Shown: positions 30,698 through 42,418 of the stretch, in pieces | Layout: each line of letters starts with the position of its first letter | Position numbering within the stretch: position 1 is the first letter of the stretch | Assembly (NCBI RefSeq): GCF_050030965.1 | Contig: NZ_CP188297.1 | Span: forward strand, 3,410,001 to 3,474,000 | Source of the DNA: Glutamicibacter sp002979865 | Lineage (GTDB): Bacteria > Actinomycetota > Actinomycetes > Actinomycetales > Micrococcaceae | Direction: 5' to 3' | Length of the DNA stretch: 64,000 nucleotides | Translations under genes and position numbers: made by a program | Notes under the pieces: model-generated | Told to the model about the DNA's origin: nothing | Databases searched by the model: none | The model's input: only the letters and a program-made list of their open reading frames with translations

Positions 30698-31258
30698 GTG
30701 GCGGATACAACTGACATCAAGAATGGACAGGTCATCAAGATCGATGGCCAGCTTTGGACCATCATTGACTTCCAGCACGTCAAGCCAGGCAAGGGCGGCG
30801 CATTCGTTCGCACCAAGATGCGCAACGTCATGTCCGGGAAGGTCTTGGACAAGACCTACAACGCTGGCACCAAGATCGAGCTGGCCACCGTTGACCGCCG
30901 CGACTACCAGTACCTCTACCAGGATGGTGAAGACTACGTCTTCATGAACCTGGAAGATTACGACCAGATCACCGTGTCCGGCACCACCGTTGGCGATGCA
31001 GCAGGCTTCCTGCTGGAGAACCAGGAACTGACCATCGCCATGTACGATGGCAGCCCGCTGTACCTGGAACTGCCAGCTTCGGTCATCCTGGAAATCACCT
31101 ACACCGAGCCAGGCCTGCAGGGCGACCGCTCGTCGGCTGGCACCAAGCCGGCAACCCTGGAAACCGGCAAGGAAATCCAGGTTCCGCTGTTCGTTGAGCA
31201 GAACACCAAGGTCAAGGTCGACACCCGCACCGGCGACTACCTGGGTCGTGTCAACTAG
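30698..31258 (+). CDS. efp: Elongation factor P
   Basis: Translation factor of 186 residues that rescues ribosomes stalled at proline stretches. It has a KOW-like domain followed by two OB domains. The domain I loop is HVKPGKGGAF with Lys32 at the tip. Most actinobacterial EF-Ps are described with a PGKGP loop; this one has PGKGG. GTG start at 30698 with GAGGA upstream. Its TAG stop shares its G with the nusB GTG (TAGTG), indicating coupled translation. Confidence 0.96.
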   Translation: MADTTDIKNGQVIKIDGQLWTIIDFQHVKPGKGGAFVRTKMRNVMSGKVLDKTYNAGTKIELATVDRRDYQYLYQDGEDYVFMNLEDYDQITVSGTTVGDAAGFLLENQELTIAMYDGSPLYLELPASVILEITYTEPGLQGDRSSAGTKPATLETGKEIQVPLFVEQNTKVKVDTRTGDYLGRVN

Positions 31259-31668
31259 TGAGAGCCCGCGCCAAAGCCCGTCGCCGAGCTCTTGAGTTCC
31301 TGTTCGAAGCCGAAGCCCGCGATGTCAATCCGCTGGCCGTAGCCATCGCACGACGGGAAAACTCGGATATCGTACTCAACGAGTACTCGCTGACGATCAT
31401 CGAAGGCGTTACCGCACACCTGGACCGCATTGACGAAGTTCTCGAGAGCTACGTCAAGGACTGGACCATCGAGCGCATGCCAGCGGTTGACCGCAGCGCA
31501 CTGCGCATCGGCGTGTGGGAGCTGCTTTACAACGATGACGTTCCCGATGCAGTAGCCGTGGCTGAAGCCGTGGTGAACGTCCGGGAATTGTCCACCGATG
31601 AATCGCCGGAGTTCGTCAATGGCGTTTTGGGTCGCATCCAGAGCGTCAAGGACACCCTGGTCGACTAA
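31258..31668 (+). CDS. nusB: Transcription antitermination factor NusB
   Basis: All-helical protein of 136 residues, part of the rRNA antitermination complex with NusE (S10). It begins with the Arg-rich RNA-binding RARAKARRRALEFLFEAE and includes MPAVDRSALRIGVWELL and the conserved end ESPEFVNGVLGRI. GTG start overlaps the efp stop by one nt. The efp-nusB pair is widely conserved; a strong terminator follows. Confidence 0.96.
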   Translation: MRARAKARRRALEFLFEAEARDVNPLAVAIARRENSDIVLNEYSLTIIEGVTAHLDRIDEVLESYVKDWTIERMPAVDRSALRIGVWELLYNDDVPDAVAVAEAVVNVRELSTDESPEFVNGVLGRIQSVKDTLVD

Positions 31669-31687
31669 TTCGATCCTCATCATTCCG

Positions 31688-31737
31688 AGCCCGGGCCGGA
31701 ACCCCTTTCATGGGGTTCCGGCCCGGGCTTTTTTTTT
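31688..31737 (+). terminator. Very strong terminator after nusB
   Basis: AGCCCGGGCCGGAACCCC (31688-31705) pairs with GGGGTTCCGGCCCGGGCT (31712-31729) around a short TTTCAT loop, followed by a run of nine T residues. The strongest intrinsic terminator in the window. Confidence 0.97.
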
Positions 31738-32270
31738 GCGTTAAGCCGTTGCCTGTCGCGGCTCGGCCCCGGGCAGGATCACGGCGAAGCAGGCGGAGCG
31801 GGCTACCTGCACGGCGACCTGCTGGCCACGGGCTCGAATGCCGGGGGCTGGATGCTTTGCTGCTGTCCAGGCGCTCGGTCCTGCCATCCACGCTCGGACT
31901 GCTTGTCCTGCCGCACCATCCGGGTGAAGGGAGCGGGTCTGGCGTACCTGGATCTCCCGGGCTGATCCGGCGGGCTGGAACTCGGGTCCGCCGGGATCCG
32001 AGTTCGACGGAGCGGCGCAAATCCTGCACGAGCAGTACGCGCGGCATAGCGGGCCTGCAGATCTGCTGCGCGAATGCCTTGCCCGGACGCGCGGGCCGAT
32101 CATGCACGAGGAATCCCGGGCCCACGCCACTTCGCGGGTGTGTCGATCGCAACACATCTGCGCGCGGGGCCAAGGCCAAGCGCAGGGATCTGCGTGGTTC
32201 TGCCGGTCGCATGAAGCCGCCGGCCGATCGCTGTGACCGATCCCATGCCCTATTCAGTGTCATGCATAGG
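31738..32270. other. Gene-free stretch, possibly decayed coding DNA
   Basis: Between the nusB terminator and the pyrR promoter no intact gene is convincing. On the plus strand, three successive segments look coding in composition but lie in three different frames: about 31777-31845 (EAGGAGYLHGDLLATGSN), 31848-31935 (LLLSRRSVLPSTLGLLVLPH) and 31928-32236 (SEFDGAAQILHEQYARH, PADLLRECLARTRG). The last is open for about 102 codons without a good start. On the minus strand a 138-codon frame (31741-32157) ends next to the terminator, but its first half is Cys/Ser/Arg rich and unlike a folded protein. I could not name a parent gene. Confidence 0.35.
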
Positions 32271-32329
32271 TTTCCGCTAGGGAATCAGCTCCCGCTCGTG
32301 ATAATTTGAGTTAGCAATATTCCTTTAAA

Positions 32330-32359
32330 TCCCGTCCCGTGAGGCGGAGAAGGGAGAGG
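32330..32359 (+). promoter_or_regulatory. PyrR-binding RNA loop covering the pyrR ribosome-binding site
   Basis: GTCCCGTGAGGC at 32334-32345 fits the PyrR binding-loop consensus RUCCNGNGAGGY. TCCC at 32330-32333 can pair with GGGA at 32352-32355, closing a stem that includes the ribosome-binding site AAGGGAG (32351-32357). No terminator follows, so PyrR with UMP would act by blocking translation, as described for mycobacterial pyrR. A candidate -10 (GATAAT, 32300-32305) lies upstream. Confidence 0.7.
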
Positions 32360-32367
32360 TGCACAGC

Positions 32368-32937
32368 ATGAATGAAAATTCAGTGCCAGATGCTGCCCGC
32401 ACGGTATTAACCGGCGACGACATCGAACGTGTACTCACTCGCGTAGCCTTCGAGATCATCGAGGCCAACAAGGGCACCGACGATCTGGTGCTCCTGGGCA
32501 TTCCCAGCCGGGGTTTCCCGCTGGCACAGCGGCTGGCAGCCCGAATCGCGGCCACCGCCCCGGGCAACCTGGACCCGGCATCCCTGGTAGGCCAGCTCGA
32601 CATCACCATGTACCGTGATGATCTGCGCCACTCCACCACCCGTACCCCGTCGCCGACGCGCCTGCCAGCAGGCGGCATCGAAGGCAAGGTCGTGGTCCTG
32701 GTTGACGACGTCCTGTACTCCGGACGCACCATCCGCGCCGCCCTGGATGCCCTGGCAGACTGGGGCCGCCCCCGCATCGTGCGGCTGGCCGTCCTGGTTG
32801 ACCGCGGGCATCGGGAACTGCCGATCCGCGCCGATCATGTGGGCAAGAACCTGCCGACAGCCAAGAGCGAAAAGGTGCGCGTGCACTTGGCGGAAATCGA
32901 TGGGAAAAACGAAGTCGTGATCGAGGGCGCCGCGTGA
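32368..32937 (+). CDS. pyrR: Bifunctional pyr operon regulator / uracil phosphoribosyltransferase PyrR
   Basis: RNA-binding regulator of 189 residues from the type I PRTase fold. The PRPP-binding motif is VVVLVDDVLYSGRTI; other family blocks are LLGIPSRGFPLAQRL, LDITMYRDDL and DRGHRELPI. It senses UMP/UTP and represses the operon. I chose the ATG at 32368, 8 nt after GGGAGAGG; a GTG at 32359 in the same frame would overlap that site. It overlaps pyrB by 4 nt (GTGA). First gene of a complete de novo pyrimidine operon. Confidence 0.96.
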   Translation: MNENSVPDAARTVLTGDDIERVLTRVAFEIIEANKGTDDLVLLGIPSRGFPLAQRLAARIAATAPGNLDPASLVGQLDITMYRDDLRHSTTRTPSPTRLPAGGIEGKVVVLVDDVLYSGRTIRAALDALADWGRPRIVRLAVLVDRGHRELPIRADHVGKNLPTAKSEKVRVHLAEIDGKNEVVIEGAA

Positions 32938-33896
32938 AACACCTGCTATCCACCGCGGACCTGACCCGCGAAGAAGCCATCGCCATCCTTGATATTGCCG
33001 AAGAGATGCGCGAGTCCTCGACCCGTGCCATCAAGAAGCTTCCGGCCCTGCGCGGTCGCACCGTGGTGAACCTCTTCTTCGAGGACTCCACCCGCACCCG
33101 GATTTCCTTCGAAGCCGCCGCCAAGCGATTGAGCGCCGACGTCATCAATTTCTCGGCCAAGGGCTCGAGCGTTTCCAAGGGCGAGTCCCTGAAGGATACC
33201 GCCCAGACCCTGCTGGCCATTGGTGCCGACGCAGTGGTCATCCGCCACCCGGATTCCGGCGCCCCGGCCCGGCTAGCGGCCACGGACTGGATTGGCCTGC
33301 CCATCGTCAATGCAGGCGACGGCACGCACGAGCATCCCACCCAGGCGCTGCTGGACGCATTCACCCTGCGCCGCCAGGTGGCATTGCGCGATGGCACCAG
33401 CCCGGCAGGCCGCGGCCTGGACGGACTGAAGGTCGCGATCGTCGGGGATATCCTGCATTCGCGCGTGGCCCGCTCCAACCTGTGGCTGCTGAACACCCTC
33501 GGTGCCGAAGTGACGATGGTGGCCCCTCCGACCCTGCTGCCTTTCGGCGCCGGCTCCTGGCCCTGCGCCATCAGCTACGACCTGGACGCAGTGATCGCCT
33601 CGGGCGTTGACGCGCTGATGATGCTGCGCGTGCAGGGCGAGCGGATGAACGCCGCCTACTTCCCGAACCCCCGCGAATACTCGCGCTACTGGGGACTGGA
33701 CGATGCGCGCCTGGCGCAATTGGACGCCTCGGGCGCCGAAACCCTGATCATGCACCCGGGCCCGATGAACCGCGGCCTGGAAATCTCCTCGGCTGCCGCG
33801 GATTCGCCGCGCTCCACCGTGCTCGACCAGGTCACCAATGGCGTGGCCGTGCGCATGGCCAGCCTCTACATGCTCCTCTCCGGCGACCTGATCTGA
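32934..33896 (+). CDS. pyrB: Aspartate carbamoyltransferase, catalytic subunit
   Basis: Forms N-carbamoyl-aspartate; 320 residues. The carbamoyl phosphate-binding motif is EDSTRTRISFE; other signatures are AKGSSVSKGESLKDT, NAGDGTHEHPTQALLDA and HPGPMNRGLEI. No pyrI regulatory gene follows, so it is a class B or C type enzyme, perhaps complexed with the adjacent dihydroorotase. GTG start overlaps the pyrR stop. Confidence 0.97.
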   Translation: MKHLLSTADLTREEAIAILDIAEEMRESSTRAIKKLPALRGRTVVNLFFEDSTRTRISFEAAAKRLSADVINFSAKGSSVSKGESLKDTAQTLLAIGADAVVIRHPDSGAPARLAATDWIGLPIVNAGDGTHEHPTQALLDAFTLRRQVALRDGTSPAGRGLDGLKVAIVGDILHSRVARSNLWLLNTLGAEVTMVAPPTLLPFGAGSWPCAISYDLDAVIASGVDALMMLRVQGERMNAAYFPNPREYSRYWGLDDARLAQLDASGAETLIMHPGPMNRGLEISSAAADSPRSTVLDQVTNGVAVRMASLYMLLSGDLI

Positions 33897-33907
33897 AGGA
33901 AGAACCC

Positions 33908-35212
33908 ATGAACTACTTGATCCAGCAGGCCTCCATCCTCGGCGGCGAACCGGTCGACGTGCTGATTGCCGACGGCAAGATCGCCCAGCTGGGCAGCATT
34001 GCTGCCGCCGGTGATGCCCAGGTCATCGACGCGCGGAATCTCGTGCTCCTGCCCGGGCTCGTCGACACCCACACGCACCTGCGCGAACCAGGCCGCGAAG
34101 ACGCCGAAACCGTGGAAACCGGTTCGCAGGCAGCGGCCCGCGGCGGCTACACCGCCGTGCACGCCATGGCCAACTCCACCCCGGTAGCCGATACCGCCGG
34201 CGTCGTCGAGCAGGTCTACGAATTGGGCCGCAAGGCAGGCTGGGTGGATGTCCGCCCGGTCGGCGCGGTGACCGTCGGGTTGGCCGGCAAGCAGCTGAGC
34301 GAAATCGGCGCAATGGCCGACTCCCGTGCCCAGGTGAAGATGTTCTCCGATGACGGCATCTGCGTCTGGGACCCGCTGCTGATGCGCCGCGCCCTGGAAT
34401 ACGTGAAGGCCTTCGACGGGGTCATCGCCCAGCACGCCCAGGAACCGCGCCTGACCGAAGGCGCCCAGATGAACGAGGGCGAAGTCTCCGCCATCCTGGG
34501 CATGCCCGGCTGGCCAGCGGTCGCCGAGGAATCGATCATCGCCCGCGATGTGCTCTTGGCCGAGCACGTCGGCGCCCGCCTGCACGTGTGCCACGTGTCC
34601 ACGGCCGGCTCGGTGGAGATCATCCGCTGGGCCAAGGCCCGCGGCATCCAGGTCACCGCGGAGGTCACCCCGCACCACCTGCTGCTCACCGATGAGAAGG
34701 TCCGCACCTACGACCCGGTCTTCAAGGTCAACCCGCCGTTGCGCCGCGAAGAAGACGTGATGGCGCTGCGCGCGGGCGTTGCCGACGGCACCATCGACGT
34801 GATCGGCACCGACCACGCCCCGCACCCCTCCGAGGCCAAGGACTGCGAGTGGGGAGCGGCCGCCATGGGCATGACCGGCCTGGAGACCGCTCTGTCCATC
34901 GTGCAGCACACGCTGGTGGACACCGGGCTGATGGGCTGGGAGGGCGTGGCCCGCATTACCTCGCAGGTGCCCGCGCAGATCGGCCGCGTTGCCGACCAGG
35001 GCCGACCGATCGCCATCGGCGAGCCTGCCAACCTGGTGCTGGTCGATCCGGCAGCCCGCTGGATCGTCGACCCGGCCGCCATGGCCACCAAGGGGCGCAA
35101 CTCGCCGTTCGCCGGCATGGAGCTGCCAGGATCGGTGCGCGCCACCTTCTTCCACGGCCATGCCACCGTGCTCGATGGCCAGCTGGCTACCCCGAGGACG
35201 GCCAATGCCTGA
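33908..35212 (+). CDS. pyrC: Dihydroorotase (class I)
   Basis: Zinc amidohydrolase of 434 residues. The metal motif is VDTHTHLREPG; the bridging carboxylated Lys expected in this class may be in QVKMFSDDG; later His ligands are in QHAQEPRLTEG and LHVCHVSTAGS, and the catalytic Asp in GTDHAPHP. All active-site positions appear intact, so this is not an inactive pseudo-DHOase. ATG at 33908. It overlaps the next gene by 8 nt (ATGCCTGA). Confidence 0.96.
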   Translation: MNYLIQQASILGGEPVDVLIADGKIAQLGSIAAAGDAQVIDARNLVLLPGLVDTHTHLREPGREDAETVETGSQAAARGGYTAVHAMANSTPVADTAGVVEQVYELGRKAGWVDVRPVGAVTVGLAGKQLSEIGAMADSRAQVKMFSDDGICVWDPLLMRRALEYVKAFDGVIAQHAQEPRLTEGAQMNEGEVSAILGMPGWPAVAEESIIARDVLLAEHVGARLHVCHVSTAGSVEIIRWAKARGIQVTAEVTPHHLLLTDEKVRTYDPVFKVNPPLRREEDVMALRAGVADGTIDVIGTDHAPHPSEAKDCEWGAAAMGMTGLETALSIVQHTLVDTGLMGWEGVARITSQVPAQIGRVADQGRPIAIGEPANLVLVDPAARWIVDPAAMATKGRNSPFAGMELPGSVRATFFHGHATVLDGQLATPRTANA

Positions 35213-35711
35213 GGGAGCCCTGACCCCGTTGATCTGGACGATTGTCGCGATCGTCGCAGGCGTGGGCCTGATCCTTTTCGGCTGGCGGAACCTCAAGGCC
35301 CGGCAGTCAGCGATTCCCGAGCCCTTCGAGGACTTCGCCGATGAGGTGGAGCACCATTTCGCAGGCATGTACGTGGTCACCACCCGGTTCGACGACTGGC
35401 TGGCGCGCATCGCGGTCCATGAGCTCGGGGTGCGCACCAACGCCACCTTGGAACTGGGACGCGAAGGGCTGCACCTGATCCGTTCCGGAGCGCGCGACGT
35501 GCACATCCCGTGGGAGCACTACGAGGACGTGAAGCGCAGCAACGGGATGATCGGCAAGGTCGTGGAGAAGAACGGCCTGATCGTCATCACCTGGAACAAG
35601 GACGGCTTCACCTTCGACACCGGATTCCGTCCCCGCTACCACGAGGACACCCCAAAGATCTATCAGTTGCTGGCGTCGCACAACGACGTAAGCCGAGCAG
35701 GAGACAAATAA
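35205..35711 (+). CDS. PH-like domain membrane protein of the pyr operon
   Basis: Protein of 168 residues: one N-terminal membrane helix (PLIWTIVAIVAGVGLILFGW), an acidic linker, then a beta-rich domain of bacterial PH type (GVRTNATLELGREGLHLIRSG, IPWEHYEDVKRSNG, GLIVITWNKDGFTFDTGFR). Proteins like this sit between pyrC and carA across actinobacteria; their role is unknown and no catalytic residues are evident. ATG at 35205 inside the pyrC end. carA begins directly after its stop, so the gene is locked into the operon on both sides. Confidence 0.85.
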   Translation: MPEGALTPLIWTIVAIVAGVGLILFGWRNLKARQSAIPEPFEDFADEVEHHFAGMYVVTTRFDDWLARIAVHELGVRTNATLELGREGLHLIRSGARDVHIPWEHYEDVKRSNGMIGKVVEKNGLIVITWNKDGFTFDTGFRPRYHEDTPKIYQLLASHNDVSRAGDK

Positions 35712-36880
35712 GTGAATTCCCTGAGCAACCTACCAGCCGTGTTGGTACTTGAAGATGGCCGCATCTTCCGCGGGCGCAGCTATGGCGCCGTGGGCACCAC
35801 CCTGGGTGAAGCAGTATTCACCACCGGCATGACCGGCTACCAGGAAACCCTGACTGACCCGTCCTACGCGCACCAGATCATCGTGCAGACCTTCCCGCAC
35901 ATCGGCAACACCGGCGTGAACTCGCAAGATCCGGAATCCACCCGCATGTGGGCTGCCGGCTACGTGGTGCGCGACGCCGCCCGCCGGCCAAGCAACTGGC
36001 GCAGCGAGCGCACCCTTGATGCAGATCTGGTCGAGTACGGCATCGTGGGCATCCAGGGCGTGGACACCCGCGCGCTGACCCGCCACCTGCGCGACGCCGG
36101 CGCGATGAAGTCCGGCATCTTCTCCGGCGATGACGCCGCGAAGACCGACGCCGAGCTGGTGGCCCTGGTCAAGGCGCAGCCGTCGATGGCCGGCCGCAAC
36201 ATCTCCGCCGAGGTTTCGGTGGACGCCGCCTACATCGTCGAGCCAGCGGACCACGGCTACGACGGCGAGGCCAAGCACACCGTGGCCGCGATCGACCTGG
36301 GCATGAAGTCGATGACCCCGCACCGCCTGGCCGAGCGCGGCCTGCGCGTGCACGTGCTGCCGTACAACGCCACCCTGGAAGATATCAAGGCCACCGGTGC
36401 TAACGGCGTGTTCTTCTCCAACGGCCCCGGTGACCCTGCCACCGCCACCGCCCAGGTGGAACTGGTCCGTTCGGTGCTCGATGCCGGCATCCCGTACTTC
36501 GGCATCTGCTTCGGCAACCAGATCCTGGGCCGCGCGCTGGGCTTCGACACCTACAAGCTGCGCTTCGGCCACCGCGGAATCAACCAGCCGGTGATGGACA
36601 AGGCCACCGGCCGCGTGGAAATCACCAGCCAGAACCACGGCTTCGCCGTCGACGCGCCCATCGAGGGCGCCGTCACCGCTCCGGTCGAACGCTTCGGCAA
36701 GGTCGAAGTCTCGCACTATTCACTGAACGACCACGTGGTCGAAGGCCTGAGCTGCCTGGACATCCCGGCCTTCTCCGTGCAGTACCACCCAGAGGCAGCA
36801 TCCGGCCCCCACGATGCCGCCTACCTCTTTGACCGCTTCATGACCGCGTTGGATTCCGCCGCAGAAAAGGACAGCAAGTA

Positions 36881-36881
<1 letters not shown>
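35712..36881 (+). CDS. carA: Carbamoyl-phosphate synthase small (glutaminase) subunit
   Basis: Class I amidotransferase of 389 residues that feeds ammonia to CarB. The N-terminal CarA domain (FRGRSYGAVGTTLGEAVF) is followed by the glutaminase domain with nucleophile Cys in YFGICFGNQILG and His/Glu in VQYHPEAASGP. GTG start immediately after the preceding stop; its last A is the first base of the carB ATG. Confidence 0.97.
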
Positions 36882-40151
<3,270 letters not shown>

Positions 40152-40159
<8 letters not shown>

Positions 40160-40994
40160 GCCGACCCCATTCGGTCAGCGGCTTCGTTCAGCCATGCAGG
40201 CTTCCGGCCCGCTGTGCGTGGGGATTGATCCCCACCCGGCGCTGCTGGAAGCCTGGGGGCTGGAAAATACGGCCGAGGGCGTGCGATCTTTCTCACTGAC
40301 CGTCGTGGAAGCGATGGCCGGTGCGGCGGCAATCCTCAAGCCCCAGGTGGCTCTGTACGAGCGTTTCGGGTCCAAGGGATTTGCCGCATTGGAAGAAACC
40401 TTGAGTGCTGCGAAGTCCGCTGGACTGCTCACGCTGGCCGACGCCAAGCGCGGGGATATCGGTTCGACCATGGCAGCGTACGCGAGCGCATGGCTCGATG
40501 ATGCTTCTCCGCTGGCCGCTGATGCCGTGACTCTGAGCCCGTACCTGGGTTATGAATCGCTGCGTCCGGCATTGGATTTGGCTGCTGGAACCGGCAGGGG
40601 AGTGTTCGTTCTCGGACTGACTTCCAACCCCGAGGGGCCATCGGTACAGCACGTAGGCGGGGAAAACTCGGTTGCTAAATCAATTATTGACCAAGTCACT
40701 GCGGATAATGCATACGCAGGAGATTTAGGACATGTCGGGCTGGTTGTTGGTGCGACCATCGGGGATGCACCGTCCAAGCTCGGAATCGATCTGGCAGCTT
40801 CCAAGGCTCCGCTGCTCACACCAGGGCTCGGCGCCCAGGGTGCAACGGCCGCGGATATTGCCAAGTCATTCGCCTCAAGCTACGGCCAGGTACTGGGCAC
40901 GAGCAGCAGGGACATCCTCAAAGAGGGGCCGACTAAGGCCGCTCTCAGGGAAAAAGCCCTGCGGGTTAGGGACGAATTGCTGGCAGCTCGCTAG
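40152..40994 (+). CDS. pyrF: Orotidine 5'-phosphate decarboxylase (type 2)
   Basis: Last step to UMP; 280 residues, the longer type 2 family typical of actinobacteria. The catalytic DxKxxD array is LADAKRGDIGST. Other blocks are CVGIDPHPALLEAWG and GLVVGATIGDAP. ATG inside the carB end (ATGCCTGA, 8-nt overlap). With pyrR, pyrB, pyrC, carA and carB it makes the operon complete except for pyrD and pyrE, which are not in the window. Confidence 0.95.
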
Positions 40995-41020
40995 CAAAAA
41001 ATTCGAATAAGTGACATAGG

Positions 41021-41062
41021 CGCGTTGTGGCTATTAGAGTTTCTAGTAGCCACAACGCGTTT
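41021..41062 (+). terminator. Hairpin terminator after pyrF
   Basis: CGCGTTGTGGCTA (41021-41033) pairs perfectly with TAGCCACAACGCG (41047-41059), and the loop can form a further TAGA/TCTA stem. A TTTAG tail follows; U-tract is weak but the stem is long. Confidence 0.8.
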
Positions 41063-41066
41063 AGTC

Positions 41067-41108
41067 TTGCAAAAGCAGCGTTAGCTCGCTATGTTTCTCA
41101 ACATAAGC
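41067..41108 (+). promoter_or_regulatory. mihF promoter with dyad over the -10
   Basis: TTGCAA (41067-41072), a 17-nt spacer and TATGTT (41090-41095) give a near-ideal promoter. TATGTT-TCTC-AACATA (41090-41105) is a perfect dyad that covers the -10 and the expected start site, flanked by GC and AAGC. An operator for auto- or nutrient control is plausible; the binder is unknown. Confidence 0.5.
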
Positions 41109-41141
41109 CTTAGTCCACTACAACTGAAGGATGGCTGAACG

Positions 41142-41477
41142 ATGGTACTGCGAGAACTCTCTGACGAAGATCGTATCCGCGCCCGCGCCAAGGCACTCGC
41201 CGCACGCACTCGTCGTGCAGAAATCAAGGCCGAGTTCAGTGCCGGCAAAATTTCCATCACCGAGGTACTAGACTTGGTATACGAAGATGAAGCCGTGGGA
41301 CGCATGCGTGTCATGGACCTTCTGGAATCGGTACCGGGCGTAGGTGAAGTACGCGCGGCAAATTTGCTGGAGCGACTTGGCATTTCCCCTTCCCGCCGTC
41401 TGCGCGGACTGGGACGCAAGCAGCGCACCGCAATCACCGAGCACTTCAAGCAAAGCCCGCCAAAAACGAAAGTGTAG
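41142..41477 (+). CDS. mihF: Actinobacterial integration host factor MihF
   Basis: Nucleoid-associated protein of 111 residues that bends DNA; essential in mycobacteria. A basic N-terminal helix (RIRARAKALAARTRRAEIKAEF) is followed by a helix-two-turn-helix domain with ESVPGVGEVRAANLLERLGI and the basic RRLRGLGRKQR. Unrelated in fold to E. coli IHF. ATG at 41142 with GAAGG upstream. Three nt separate it from gmk; mihF-gmk-rpoZ is a conserved unit. Confidence 0.95.
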   Translation: MVLRELSDEDRIRARAKALAARTRRAEIKAEFSAGKISITEVLDLVYEDEAVGRMRVMDLLESVPGVGEVRAANLLERLGISPSRRLRGLGRKQRTAITEHFKQSPPKTKV

Positions 41478-41480
41478 TCA

Positions 41481-42047
41481 ATGACCGCTGCGTCGGTAAC
41501 TGTTCTAGCCGGCCCCACGGCAGTAGGCAAGGGCACCGTCTCTACCTACATCCGCGATAACTATCCAGATGTCTGGCTTTCGGTGTCCGCAACGACCCGC
41601 AACGCCCGGCCAGGGGAGCAGGATGGAGTCCACTACTTCTTCGTGGGCCCCGAACGCTTCCAATCCCTGGTCGAGGAAGGCCAGATGCTGGAATGGGCTG
41701 TTGTCCATGGCCAGAACAGCTACGGCACGATTCGATCGACGGTTGAAGATGCAGTGGCAGATGGCAAGAAGGTTCTGCTGGAAATCGATCTGCAAGGTGC
41801 GCGCCAGGTCAAGGAGTCGATGCCCGAGGCAAAATTCGTCTTCTTGGCACCGCCATCATGGGAGGAATTGGTGCGCCGCCTTGTGGGACGCGGCACTGAA
41901 ACGGCCGAGGAACAGCAGCGCCGCCTAGAAACCGCTAAACTAGAACTTGCAGCGGAATCTGAATTCGACGTGACCATCGTCAACGACGATGTCGCACGTG
42001 CCGCCGAAGAGCTTGTAGCCCTCATGGGGCTAAAGAACGACAAATAG
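41481..42047 (+). CDS. gmk: Guanylate kinase
   Basis: Phosphorylates GMP to GDP; 188 residues. The P-loop is AGPTAVGKGTVS, a slight variant of the common GPSGxGKxT. The GMP-binding segment is SATTRNARPGEQDGVHYFF, followed by LLEIDLQGARQVK and the lid RLVGRGTETAEEQQRRL. It supplies GTP and indirectly (p)ppGpp precursors. Only 8 nt separate it from rpoZ. Confidence 0.96.
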   Translation: MTAASVTVLAGPTAVGKGTVSTYIRDNYPDVWLSVSATTRNARPGEQDGVHYFFVGPERFQSLVEEGQMLEWAVVHGQNSYGTIRSTVEDAVADGKKVLLEIDLQGARQVKESMPEAKFVFLAPPSWEELVRRLVGRGTETAEEQQRRLETAKLELAAESEFDVTIVNDDVARAAEELVALMGLKNDK

Positions 42048-42055
42048 GGAGTCCT

Positions 42056-42316
42056 GTGTCCAACCCAGAGGGAATCATTAACCCATCGATCGACTCGTTG
42101 CTTGAGACCAACGACTCGAAGTACGCCATTGTGCTGAACTCGGCCAAGCGTGCACGCCAGATCAACGCCTACTACGCGCAGCTGAACGAAGGCCTGTTCG
42201 AGTACGTAGGCCCACTGGTGGAAACCAAGCTGAACGAGAAGCCGCTGACCATCGCTTTGCGCGAGCTGGACGATAACCTGCTGAAGGTAACCGCAGCCGA
42301 GGTCATCGAAGACTAA
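42056..42316 (+). CDS. rpoZ: RNA polymerase omega subunit
   Basis: Small RNAP subunit of 86 residues that chaperones beta-prime. Family core is SKYAIVLNSAKRARQINAYY and ALRELDDNLL. GTG start at 42056 with GGGAG about 6 nt upstream. Terminator follows directly. Confidence 0.96.
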   Translation: MSNPEGIINPSIDSLLETNDSKYAIVLNSAKRARQINAYYAQLNEGLFEYVGPLVETKLNEKPLTIALRELDDNLLKVTAAEVIED

Positions 42317-42326
42317 TCGAAAAGTC

Positions 42327-42355
42327 GGCGCCCCTGAGCGGGCGCCTTCTTTTTC
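42327..42355 (+). terminator. Intrinsic terminator after rpoZ
   Basis: GGCGCCC (42327-42333) pairs with GGGCGCC (42340-42346) and is followed by TTCTTTTTC. It separates mihF-gmk-rpoZ from coaBC. Confidence 0.9.
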
Positions 42356-42418
42356 GTTAAGCTCCTTTTTCTCCCGCACCCACCTCATTGCCGCACCAAA
42401 TCCTCGAGGAAGTACTTC

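Noticed and set aside
31741..32157. 138-codon minus-strand gene ending at the nusB terminator
   Set aside because: Coding-like only in its last third; the first half is rich in Cys, Ser and Arg and has no plausible fold. Kept as part of the unexplained region.
31710..32309. 199-codon plus-strand frame downstream of nusB
   Set aside because: Starts inside the terminator hairpin and is dominated by Arg, Ser and Pro, typical of out-of-frame GC-rich DNA.
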